64,000 nucleotides of DNA from Clostridium sp. KNHs214. Lineage in GTDB: Bacteria > Bacillota > Clostridia > Clostridiales > Clostridiaceae. The notes beneath the pieces are model-generated. The model was not told the origin of the DNA. It saw only the letters and a program-made list of their open reading frames with translations, and did no database searches. Of the stretch, positions 53,417-60,962 are shown piece by piece (the stretch's first letter is position 1; each line of letters begins with the position of its first letter). The stretch spans positions 310,001 to 374,000 of the forward strand of contig NZ_JQMW01000013.1 in NCBI RefSeq assembly GCF_000744935.1, given 5' to 3'. Made by a program: the position numbers and the translations under genes.

Positions 53417-53682
53417 TAGTTTAATATGTATCTGTTTTGAGAAGAGAAGCCTACTAAAGGATGATTAGGATTTATATATAAGACTATATAACTTTAATTG
53501 TTAGATAAATAAGATTTTAACGCCTATAAAGAAGTCTTTCTCATCATCAACCAACCAAAAATAATTCGCCCCAACCCTATTGGGTTGCAGATTACGCTCA
53601 TTTTTGTAATTATCATATTTTACAAATATATCACAGGCCCTTGCATCATCAAATGCATATATTGTGAAGCAAGTGCCATAAG

Positions 53683-53913
53683 AAAAATCTGTCTTTAAGT
53701 CCACAATAAATATATTTTTTAGACTGTTCGCAATACGCCAAGAAATTCTAATGTTTTCAAATTTCAATACCCTAAAGCTTTCAAACTCGCTTCTAACGGC
53801 GCTTAAACATGAAAGCTTCTTAACGGGTATTGAAATTTGAAAACAAAGAATTTCTAAGGCTAGCTCAATAGTCTAAGAAAATATATTTATTGTTACCTTA
53901 AAGACAGATTTTT
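53683..53913 (+). repeat. Giant-hairpin element C4 (class I arms)
   Basis: 231 bp, nearly identical to C1 and C6. The inner stem is perfect here (AATACCC against GGGTATT), where C1 has one mismatch. Confidence 0.85.
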
Positions 53914-54506
53914 CAGTTCATGTGTACATTGCTTTTGTGGGAGACGGCCTACTAAAGGATGATTTTCCTCCGCTGCGCTACTGAAAATCTTTAATTTATA
54001 AATGATAAAGCGCTCATAATATTTTTTTAGGCGGAGCCTTTCGTTTAGTCCTTAGTCATCAAATGTTTTTTAGTACTAGGTTCTAGTTTCTAGATGTTAG
54101 ACTTTGTTATTATAATACATATTTATGTTTCTTAACCTATATGCCGATCATTCATTATAAATCAACAGGCTCACGCCAAAAAAACTTTTAAGTGTTAAAC
54201 TTCTGACTGATAAATAATTGCTTGTCAAAATAAAGCACTAAATAAGACCTAATATATTTTGCCGTGGCATTGATTTATATAAATCCTAATCATGCCTACG
54301 TATTTAGGCTGGCTGCCGCCAATAAAAGATTTTTTAAAGTGCTAAAGAGAAAAGCTAAAACTATTTCATTTAATGAAATAATTTTAGCCTTTTTCCTTTT
54401 TCATTTTACTTTTTTTATTTAATTAAAGATTTTCCATAGCGCAGCGGAGAAAAATCATCCTTTAGTTAGCCGTATTCCCCACCCCAGATAGCCTATGCAT
54501 GAACCG

Positions 54507-54739
54507 AAAAATCACACTTTAAGGAAGTGAAAAAAATTGGAATTTGGGACTATGGAACTAGCTTTAGAACTTCTTATGTTTGCAGATTTCAATTCCCGTT
54601 AAGAAACCTTCCTGTTTGAGGGACGCAAGGAGCGAGTTAAGGTTTTAGGGGATTGAAATCTGCAAACATTTAGAAGTTCTTAGCGTACTGTGATTAGTCC
54701 CAAATTACAATTTTTTCACGGACTTAAAGTGTGATTTTT
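54507..54739 (-). repeat. Giant-hairpin element C5 (class III arms)
   Basis: 233 bp, reverse orientation. Outer arms AAAATCACACTTTAAG (54507-54522) and its complement (54723-54738). Inner stem GTTTGCAGATTTCAAT (54578-54593) with its complement (54652-54667). A third set of stem sequences around the same loops. Confidence 0.85.
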
Positions 54740-54770
54740 CTTATTGCACTTACATCACAATTTTCTTACT

Positions 54771-55565
54771 CTACGCTAATATGAATTTCTCTATAACCTT
54801 GCTTACACCATGATTATCGTTAGTATCTGTTACATAATCACTTACCTTTTTAACATTATCATATGCATTGCCCATGGCAACTCCTAATCCTGCATATTTT
54901 ATCATCTCTATATCATTTTCGCTGTCACCTACAGCTATTACTTCTTCTCTCTTTATGTTGTTAATTTTAGCAATGTATTCTATAGCATATTTCTTGCTTA
55001 TATCTTCATTTCCTATTTCAAAATAGTACGGCCCTGTTTGCATTACAGGCATATTATATGGCTTTATAATTTTATTGAATTTATTTTTTTCCTCCTCTGT
55101 GAAGCAGACACCTACTATTTTTGTCACATGTTCTATTTCCATGCAATCCTTTATATTTAAGCATACACATATACTTTTTTCTCTTAAATATTCAAACTCT
55201 GGATTTTCCTTATCTACATATGAATTTTCTTGATCAAATACAATGTAATTTATGTTTTCTTCTCTAAGCTTAGAAATTATCTCTTTATATATGTTTTTAT
55301 CTAATGTATGCATTTTAACTATTTGCTTATTTTCCGCTTTAACTATTACTGCTCCATTTATAGTTGCTAATTCTCCAGTAATATTTAAACTATCTATATA
55401 TTTTTTAATTGCATTAAATTCCCTTCCAGATGCAAGTACAACCTTTACTCCCTTGTCTAAGCATTTTTTAATTGCCTCTACATTCTCCTTTTCTAATCTT
55501 GATTCTGAATTGAGTAATGTTCCATCCATATCTAACGCCAATAATTTATACTTCATACCATTCAT
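54771..55565 (-). CDS. Cof-type HAD-IIB phosphatase
   Basis: About 264 residues. LLALDMDGTLLNSESRLEKEN is HAD motif I, VVLASGRE motif II, and EVIAVGDSENDIEMIKYAGLGVAMGNA motifs III/IV; the C2 cap lies between. Such enzymes dephosphorylate sugar phosphates, flavin nucleotides or pyridoxal phosphate. GGAGG before the ATG at 55565 (MNGMKYKLL) is a better fit than the ATG at 55580. A single gene. Confidence 0.9.
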   Translation of the reverse strand: MNGMKYKLLALDMDGTLLNSESRLEKENVEAIKKCLDKGVKVVLASGREFNAIKKYIDSLNITGELATINGAVIVKAENKQIVKMHTLDKNIYKEIISKLREENINYIVFDQENSYVDKENPEFEYLREKSICVCLNIKDCMEIEHVTKIVGVCFTEEEKNKFNKIIKPYNMPVMQTGPYYFEIGNEDISKKYAIEYIAKINNIKREEVIAVGDSENDIEMIKYAGLGVAMGNAYDNVKKVSDYVTDTNDNHGVSKVIEKFILA

Positions 55566-55737
55566 TAGCCATACCTCCATCTAATAATTCTACTAAAATA
55601 GTATCCCATTTATATATTAATACAAAATTTAATTTCTATCCAATTTACACACTTAAAATGCCTCTATTAATGCCGTTTTCACAACGTTTTCATTCAATCT
55701 TGCTCCATTTTCTGAACATTTGATAAGCAAATAGAAT

Positions 55738-55904
55738 GCTTAAACCACAAAAATATACAATGCGGTGGAATTATGAACTTTCCCCTCCATGACTTGCATA
55801 AGAGCTCGGAACAATAAATTTAAACAGTTCCTTCGATTCTTATGCAAGTCATTACAGATAAATTTCATAATTCAAGTAATGTAATGCTTTTTGTGGGTAA
55901 TCAT
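55738..55904. repeat. MITE family A copy 6
   Basis: Full length: TTAAACCACAAAAATATAC on the left, TTTTTGTGGGTAATCAT on the right, the usual internal arms between. It lies in the leader of the PQQ-repeat gene. Confidence 0.8.
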
Positions 55905-56001
55905 AGAATACTATTTAGGCATTTGGTAATAATTCCATAATAGGGATCATATTGTATACTATCAATTTACAAATTTACATTTTAGAAAGGATAAAAAATA
56001 A

Positions 56002-57672
56002 ATGATAAAAAGAAAAACCCTATTAATACTATTATGTATTACTATTCTGGCTACTTGTTGCAGCTGCTATACTAAATCACCAAATAAAAAAAATAAGTTT
56101 CAAAAAAAAAGAAAACATCTATATTCAGTAGACTCTAATGAAACCTTACCTACTCTTAGTCATGGAATTTTAAATTCTAATGAAAGTGTAAAAAATGATA
56201 AAAAACTTCTCTACTTAGATAATGGAACTTTGCCTAATATAAACTATGATTTATTTTTAAATAATAAGCTCATAAATACTTATGCAAATAATGAAAATAC
56301 TATTTTCCCAAAAAAATATTCAACTATGGATGGAATACTTACTTTTAGGGGAGACAATCTAAGGAATAACCCTTCTTTCGGTATATGCAATATAAAAGAA
56401 AAAAAACTACAAGAAAAGTGGCATTTCAATACCCGTTCCGGTACTTGGGGTGGAGGTGCTGGCTGGACTGGTCAACCTGCCATTGTTAAATGGCCTAAAG
56501 ATGTACTTAAAATAATGAATATTAAAGATAAGTTTAAAAGTAATGATAACTTTATAGAAGTTATATATGCTTCACTAGATGGTCACATATATTTTATGGA
56601 TTTAGAAACTGGCGAGGAAACCAGAAATCCAATAAATATAAATAATCCAATAAAGGGAAGTGTTTCTATAGATCCAAGAGGGTATCCATTACTTTATGTA
56701 GGACAAGGTATTCCTGAAAAGGGTGCTATTGGCTATAGAATATTTAACTTAATAGATAGTTCTCTTTTATACTTTATAGATGGAAGGGATAGTTTAGCTC
56801 TACGAAACTGGGGCGCCTTTGATAGCTCTCCACTTATAAATAGAAACAATGACTCCCTTATATTATGCGGTGAGAATGGACTGTTTTACAATATAAAACT
56901 AAACACAAATTTTAACATGACTCATAAGAAAATCTCCATAAAACCTGAAGTTATTAAATATAGATATACTACGAAAAAAATCCCAGAACAGGGCATGGAA
57001 AATTCTCCAGCAGTATATAAAAATCTAGTTTACTTTGGAGATAATTCCGGAAACATACAGTGCATAAATCTTCAAAATATGAAGCCCCTATGGACCTTTG
57101 ATAACACAGACGATACAGATGCTACCATAACCATAGAAGAAGAAAATGGTACTCCATGCATATACACAGCTAATGAAGTAGATAAACAGGGTGCTAAGGG
57201 CATATGTAACTTAAGAAAACTAGATGGCTTAACAGGGAAAGTTATGTTTGAAAAATCCTTTGAAGCCATGTCTCTTCTTGGTAAAAGTCCTGTAAATGGC
57301 GGTGCCTTGGCCACAAATATTATAGGCAAAAATGACATAAAAAATCTAGTTATATTTAATATAGCTAGATACAAAAATTTCAATGGTGGAATTTTATTAG
57401 CTTTGGATAAAAAAACTGGTAAAGAAGTATGGAAGCTAGAAATGGATAATTACTGTTGGTCTTCACCTGCTGCCGTTTACGACTCTAAAGGCAAGAGCTA
57501 TATTGTCCAAGGTGATTCTGCTGGAAACCTATTTTTAATAGAAGGTATCACTGGCAAAGTGCTTCACTCTATAAAATTAGGAAGCAATATAGAAAGCTCT
57601 CCAGCCATATATGAAAACACTATTATCCTCGCTACAAGATGGGGAAAATTCTTTGCAATCACCATAAAATAG
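56002..57672 (+). CDS. PQQ-like beta-propeller surface lipoprotein
   Basis: 556 residues. A basic start and hydrophobic run, KRKTLLILLCITILATCCSC, suggest a signal peptide with a lipobox-like cysteine, so it is probably a membrane lipoprotein. Propeller repeats are visible: YASLDGHIYFMDLETGEE, VYFGDNSGNIQCINLQNMKPLWTFD, GGILLALDKKTGKEVWKLE, YIVQGDSAGNLFLIEG and ENTIILATRWGKFFAI. GGDNLRNNPSFG-type text before them resembles other clostridial propeller proteins. No enzymatic residues are recognised. A scaffolding or ligand-binding role is likely. Confidence 0.8.
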   Translation: MIKRKTLLILLCITILATCCSCYTKSPNKKNKFQKKRKHLYSVDSNETLPTLSHGILNSNESVKNDKKLLYLDNGTLPNINYDLFLNNKLINTYANNENTIFPKKYSTMDGILTFRGDNLRNNPSFGICNIKEKKLQEKWHFNTRSGTWGGGAGWTGQPAIVKWPKDVLKIMNIKDKFKSNDNFIEVIYASLDGHIYFMDLETGEETRNPININNPIKGSVSIDPRGYPLLYVGQGIPEKGAIGYRIFNLIDSSLLYFIDGRDSLALRNWGAFDSSPLINRNNDSLILCGENGLFYNIKLNTNFNMTHKKISIKPEVIKYRYTTKKIPEQGMENSPAVYKNLVYFGDNSGNIQCINLQNMKPLWTFDNTDDTDATITIEEENGTPCIYTANEVDKQGAKGICNLRKLDGLTGKVMFEKSFEAMSLLGKSPVNGGALATNIIGKNDIKNLVIFNIARYKNFNGGILLALDKKTGKEVWKLEMDNYCWSSPAAVYDSKGKSYIVQGDSAGNLFLIEGITGKVLHSIKLGSNIESSPAIYENTIILATRWGKFFAITIK

Positions 57673-58215
57673 GAATATTGTGAAGCAATACATTGGAAGG
57701 AAAATCTGTCTTTAAGTCCACAATAAATATATTTTCTTAGACTACTCGCAATACGCCAAGAAATTCTAATGTTTTCAAATTTCAATACCCTAAAGCTTTC
57801 AAACTCGCTTCTGGCGGCGCTCAAACATGAAAGCTTCTTAACGGGTATTGAAATTTGAAAACAAAAAATTTCTAAGGCTAGCTCAATAGTCTAAGAAAAT
57901 ATATTTATTGTTACCTTAAAGACAGATTTTTCGGTTCATGCATAAGCTATCAGGGGAGGAATACAGCTGACTAAAGGATAATTTTCCTCCGCTTCGCTAT
58001 GGAAAATCTTTAATTTATAAATAGAAAGGCGCTCATAATATTTTTTAGGCGGAGCCTTTCGAAAAGTTATATGGTACCTATTAAAATAAAATAATAACTA
58101 AAATTCAATTCATTTTGCCGTAAGGCAGTTGTTTGTGCAAATGAGAATTTGTAATTTAGACCAGGTAAGAGCTATTACTTCTTATCTATTACCTATTACT
58201 TATCTACATTTACTT
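57673..58215. repeat. About 540-bp dispersed repeat, second copy at 46968-47520
   Basis: Starting with TTGTGAAG and running through hairpin C6, the GGATAATTTTCCTCC palindrome, GGCGGAGCC, GTAAGGCAGTTGTTTGTGC and ACCAGGTAAGAG. It is almost base-for-base the same as the copy before galE. Confidence 0.8.
57701..57930 (+). repeat. Giant-hairpin element C6 (class I arms)
   Basis: 230 bp, nearly identical to C1 and C4. It begins 28 bp after the PQQ-repeat gene. The homology with the gal-locus copy continues through to about 58200. Confidence 0.85.
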
Positions 58216-58229
58216 ATTTCTATGTTATA

Positions 58230-58685
58230 TTAAACTAGTGACATTCCAGTTTTCTTCATTATATTAACTATTCTTACACTTAAAAAAGCAGTAATTATAC
58301 TTAAAACTATATCTCCTGCAGAACAAACTATGCATCCATAAAATAAAGCCCAATAAAAACTTTTACCTATTCCCAAATATAAATTGTAAATTAAATAAAG
58401 ATATATAACTCCAAACAAATAAACAAAAAATAACCCAGAAAGTATAATCATCGAAGTTTTTCCCAGGGACAGGTGTTGCTTTTTAGCATAAATACGCTCC
58501 ACTAACTTTCCTATAACATATGCTCCAACTATAAATCCTATTAAATACCCAAAGGTAGGCTTTAATATATAACCAGGTCCTCCCCCTTCAGTAAATACTG
58601 GCACTCCCATGAGCCCCACCACTACATATAAAATTTGTGAACTCAAAAAAACTAGAGCATTTCTTTTAAACGAATACCCTAGCTT
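58230..58685 (-). pseudogene. 5'-truncated bioY paralogue carrying a repeat core
   Basis: The homology to BioY begins at KLG (58685), directly after the uppS-like gene's stop. It continues SSQILYVVVGLMGVPVF, PTFGYLIGFIVGAYVIGKLV and on to the C terminus. About 50 N-terminal residues present in the complete bioY at 9364 are missing and a stop lies just upstream in frame. A TTG at 58646 leaves a 138-codon ORF without the first helices. A GGGACAGG core at 58464-58474 adds residues in a loop (reads His-Leu-Ser-Leu). No biotin operator is present. Confidence 0.75.
58464..58474 (-). repeat. RAYT-type core inside the bioY remnant
   Basis: CAGGGACAGGT, read antisense by the gene as CAC-CTG-TCC-CTG. 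Compared with the intact BioY the loop is about five residues longer here. Confidence 0.65.
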
Positions 58686-58691
58686 TATACA

Positions 58692-59339
58692 TTAACCACC
58701 TAAAGTAATATCCTGATGTTCATACCATTTTAATGCATCATAAAACTGTTCTTTATTAAAATCTGGCCATAAATCATCTATAACATAAAAATCAGCATAT
58801 ACAGATTGCACGGGTAAAAATCCACTTAATCTGCGTCTTCCGCCCCAGCGTACGATTAAATCTATTCTAGATATATCTGAAGAATGTATATGTTTCTGCA
58901 TTTTACTGCTATCTCCTTCTTTACACCCCTTACATATATCCCATTCCCATCCATAGTTCACCAAAAAATTTATTTTTATGTCACCTTTTCCAAACTTAGT
59001 TCTTTTGGTAAATGGTTTTAATTCTTCTGGAAACAACTTAGATTCTGTATCACCTACAATCAATAACTCTCCATCTTTCTCAGCCAAACCCATTACTGAC
59101 TCCACACATGCTTTTCTAAATTCTTTTGTTTGTTCGCTGGGCCTTTTTGTATTATCTTTAGTAAATCCATAAAAAGTTATTTCTTCTATCCCTAACTCCA
59201 AGCACATTTCATAAAGCTGAAAGCCCGGCTCTATACCAAATCTATATCCATCTTTTTTATCAAGTCCCCTAGCTTGAGCCCATCTTCTATTTCCATCTGG
59301 AATTATACCTATATGCTTAGGCACTCTTTTAAATTCCAT
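58692..59339 (-). CDS. Undecaprenyl diphosphate synthase family protein
   Basis: 215 residues, shorter than typical UppS (about 245). HIGIIPDGNRRWAQARGL is the cis-prenyltransferase signature with the catalytic aspartate. ITFYGFTKDNTKRP, DIKINFLVNYGWEWDI and RIDLIVRWGGRRRLSGFLPVQSVYADFYVID follow, the last being the family's RxxG(E)xRLSxFLxWQ region. The W-Q of the usual FLLWQ is replaced by PVQ. It condenses isopentenyl units; chain length unknown. GGAGG before the ATG. Confidence 0.85.
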   Translation of the reverse strand: MEFKRVPKHIGIIPDGNRRWAQARGLDKKDGYRFGIEPGFQLYEMCLELGIEEITFYGFTKDNTKRPSEQTKEFRKACVESVMGLAEKDGELLIVGDTESKLFPEELKPFTKRTKFGKGDIKINFLVNYGWEWDICKGCKEGDSSKMQKHIHSSDISRIDLIVRWGGRRRLSGFLPVQSVYADFYVIDDLWPDFNKEQFYDALKWYEHQDITLGG

Positions 59340-59807
59340 CTTAAACCTCCTAAAGTAAATACTATTGCAGGTAAATTTATTATCATATTACTACAAAGTT
59401 TATGTATTGTTTAATATATCCTACTTTAAGCATTTTTAAACAAAAATGTAGTACTTTTTCTCAACGCTTAGGCTTTTCTGACCACACTTGCATAGCAGCT
59501 TGTTTTATTTATAGACAAAAATAAACGTCAACAATTACTACAATCTGCTGACATTTTGTTATTCATACAATAATTTTTTATTTTTCCTAAATATCTAAAT
59601 CTAACTTATAGTTTATTTATATTCTTTACTTCTAACGTTTTTCCTTACCTTTAAGTTAAATCTACATCTATATATAAGTCTACATTCATCCTAAAAATCA
59701 TTTTTAATTTAATAAAAAAAGCCCTTCTTGGGCTAAAATTTTAAACTCTATAATTAATATTAATTTAAGTAGCCTAAAGTACTTACCCTTAGGCTACTCA
59801 CAAATAC
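59340..59807. other. Gap between uppS-like gene and the small membrane genes
   Basis: AT-rich. It holds two hairpins near 59718-59740 (AGCCC/GGGCT) and 59772-59801 (AGTAGCCTAAAG/CTTAGGCTACT). No ORF. Confidence 0.5.
59660..59801 (-). repeat. Duplicated 3' segment with terminator, copy 1
   Basis: About 130 bp from TACATTCATCCTAAAAATCA through AGCCC...GGGCT to the AGTAGCC/GGCTACT stem. It is repeated at 60429-60556 with few changes. The AGTAGCC stem should terminate the minus-strand gene at 59808. Confidence 0.75.
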
Positions 59808-60236
59808 CTAGCTATCTAAAAAATCATCTAATCTTCTGTCTATAGATATATTAGGGTTGTTTTCGGTCTTTTCAAGTATTATTTCTACTAGTTCTTTCTG
59901 TCCTTTTATATCTCTACCTATAATCATATCGTTCTCTCCAAATAAACCGTAATCAACTCTTATTGCTGCAAAAACACCTTCGCCTGTTATGTATACTCTA
60001 CATATATCTTTCCATGGGATTTCATGCTTTTTTATTCCTGAATTATAAATAATCTTTGTATCTTCTACTTTGTAGTATTTAAATATTGCAAATACATATA
60101 TAACTAACGCCCAAATTCCACTACATCCTCCCCATATTTTCCATATAATATCATTAACATTATAAACAAAATATAATATACCAATTAAAACAAAAAAGGG
60201 GAAAATTAGTGAAGTCTTCTTAGTTCTATAAATCAT
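59808..60236 (-). CDS. Membrane protein with PH-like domain, possible immunity protein
   Basis: 142 residues. Two hydrophobic segments (SLIFPFFVLIGILYFVYNV and WALVIYVFAIFKYY) precede a soluble part, VEDTKIIYNSGIKKHEIPWKDICRVYI, that resembles bacterial PH (bPH) domains. It is the third small membrane gene behind the RHS gene. Its 3' flank is a duplicate of the 3' flank of the gene at 60620, which suggests duplication of toxin-immunity modules (inference). Confidence 0.65.
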   Translation of the reverse strand: MIYRTKKTSLIFPFFVLIGILYFVYNVNDIIWKIWGGCSGIWALVIYVFAIFKYYKVEDTKIIYNSGIKKHEIPWKDICRVYITGEGVFAAIRVDYGLFGENDMIIGRDIKGQKELVEIILEKTENNPNISIDRRLDDFLDS

Positions 60237-60242
60237 AATTAA

Positions 60243-60368
60243 CTACTCCATTCCAAATTTTTTATATATTCTTTCCTGCATACCGCCTATTTTTTTACCT
60301 ATATAATAATCTATAGCAAGTGCACCTCCAATACATACAGTCATTCCTATTACTATTTTTATCTCCAT
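60243..60368 (-). CDS. 41-residue small membrane protein
   Basis: Starts MEIKIVIGMTVCIGGALAID and ends QERIYKKFGME. One hydrophobic helix with a glycine-rich face and a basic tail. It ends six bases before the start of the 59808 gene, so the two are coupled. No clear ribosome site is seen before its ATG, which lowers confidence. The hydrophobic glycine-rich composition recalls the end of the RHS protein. Confidence 0.5.
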   Translation of the reverse strand: MEIKIVIGMTVCIGGALAIDYYIGKKIGGMQERIYKKFGME

Positions 60369-60428
60369 TTAATAGTAATTATGTTTTAATTCTATAACTA
60401 TTAAAATCTTTTAATTTATTCCTTTATA

Positions 60429-60556
60429 TGTAATTCTACATTCATCCTAAAAATCATTTTTAATTCAATAAAAAAGGCCCTTATTGGGCTAAAATTTTAA
60501 ACTCTATAATTCATATTAATAAGTAGCCTAAAGTAATTAACTTCAGGCTACTTCCA
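60429..60556 (-). repeat. Duplicated 3' segment with terminator, copy 2
   Basis: Matches 59660-59801. It lies 60 bp past the stop of the 60620 gene and holds the AAGTAGCCT/AGGCTACTT stem. Confidence 0.75.
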
Positions 60557-60619
60557 GATAACTTAACACTTTTCTACTGCTTGAAAAATTATTATAAATA
60601 CTTATAATATTCTTCGTAT

Positions 60620-60958
60620 TTATCCTTTTTTTAATCTTAGGAATATCTTCATCAATATTGGATATATCACAACCCCTGATAATATACCTATAATTATTAT
60701 ATATGTGTTATCTAAATCCATCCCTATTCCTGCTATGATTATAGGTGCACTCATTAACACACATACTAGAGCCCATAAATATTGTCGTGTTATAAGCAAC
60801 CATATAATTGAACAAAATACAATACCTAAAGCTACATTGGCAACTATATCATGGCCCTTCAATCCAAAATAATTTGTTAATATTCTACTAGCAATACGTC
60901 CTACAATTATTCCACTCATACATATCCAAAACATATTAGATTTTATAGCATTTTTCAT
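60620..60958 (-). CDS. Membrane protein coupled to the RHS gene, candidate immunity protein
   Basis: About 112 residues with three to four hydrophobic segments (MFWICMSGIIVGRIASRIL, IVANVALGIVFCSIIWLLI, ALVCVLMSAPIIIAGIGMD, YIIIIGILSGVVIYPIL). The ribosome site GGGAGATGA overlaps the last codons and stop of the RHS gene, with ATG at 60958. Placement right behind a polymorphic toxin gene and tight coupling are what an immunity gene would show. The family is not recognised. Confidence 0.7.
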   Translation of the reverse strand: MKNAIKSNMFWICMSGIIVGRIASRILTNYFGLKGHDIVANVALGIVFCSIIWLLITRQYLWALVCVLMSAPIIIAGIGMDLDNTYIIIIGILSGVVIYPILMKIFLRLKKG

Positions 60959-60962
60959 CTTA

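Larger units (their letters stand above)
53683..54739. mobile_element. ORF-less composite bounded by inverted giant hairpins C4 and C5
   Basis: 1,057 bp with the same block order as the composite at 47009: hairpin, GGATGATTTTCCTCC palindrome (53951-54005), GGCGGAGCC block (54032-54044), CATGCCTACGTATTTAGGCT block (54291-54312), AGCTAAAACTATT/AATAATTTTAGC hairpin (54353-54391), then an inverted palindrome copy and hairpin. Confidence 0.65.

Noticed and set aside
47009-57930. CRISPR array
   Set aside because: The repeated units are long self-complementary elements kilobases apart, with no regular repeat-spacer order and no cas genes.
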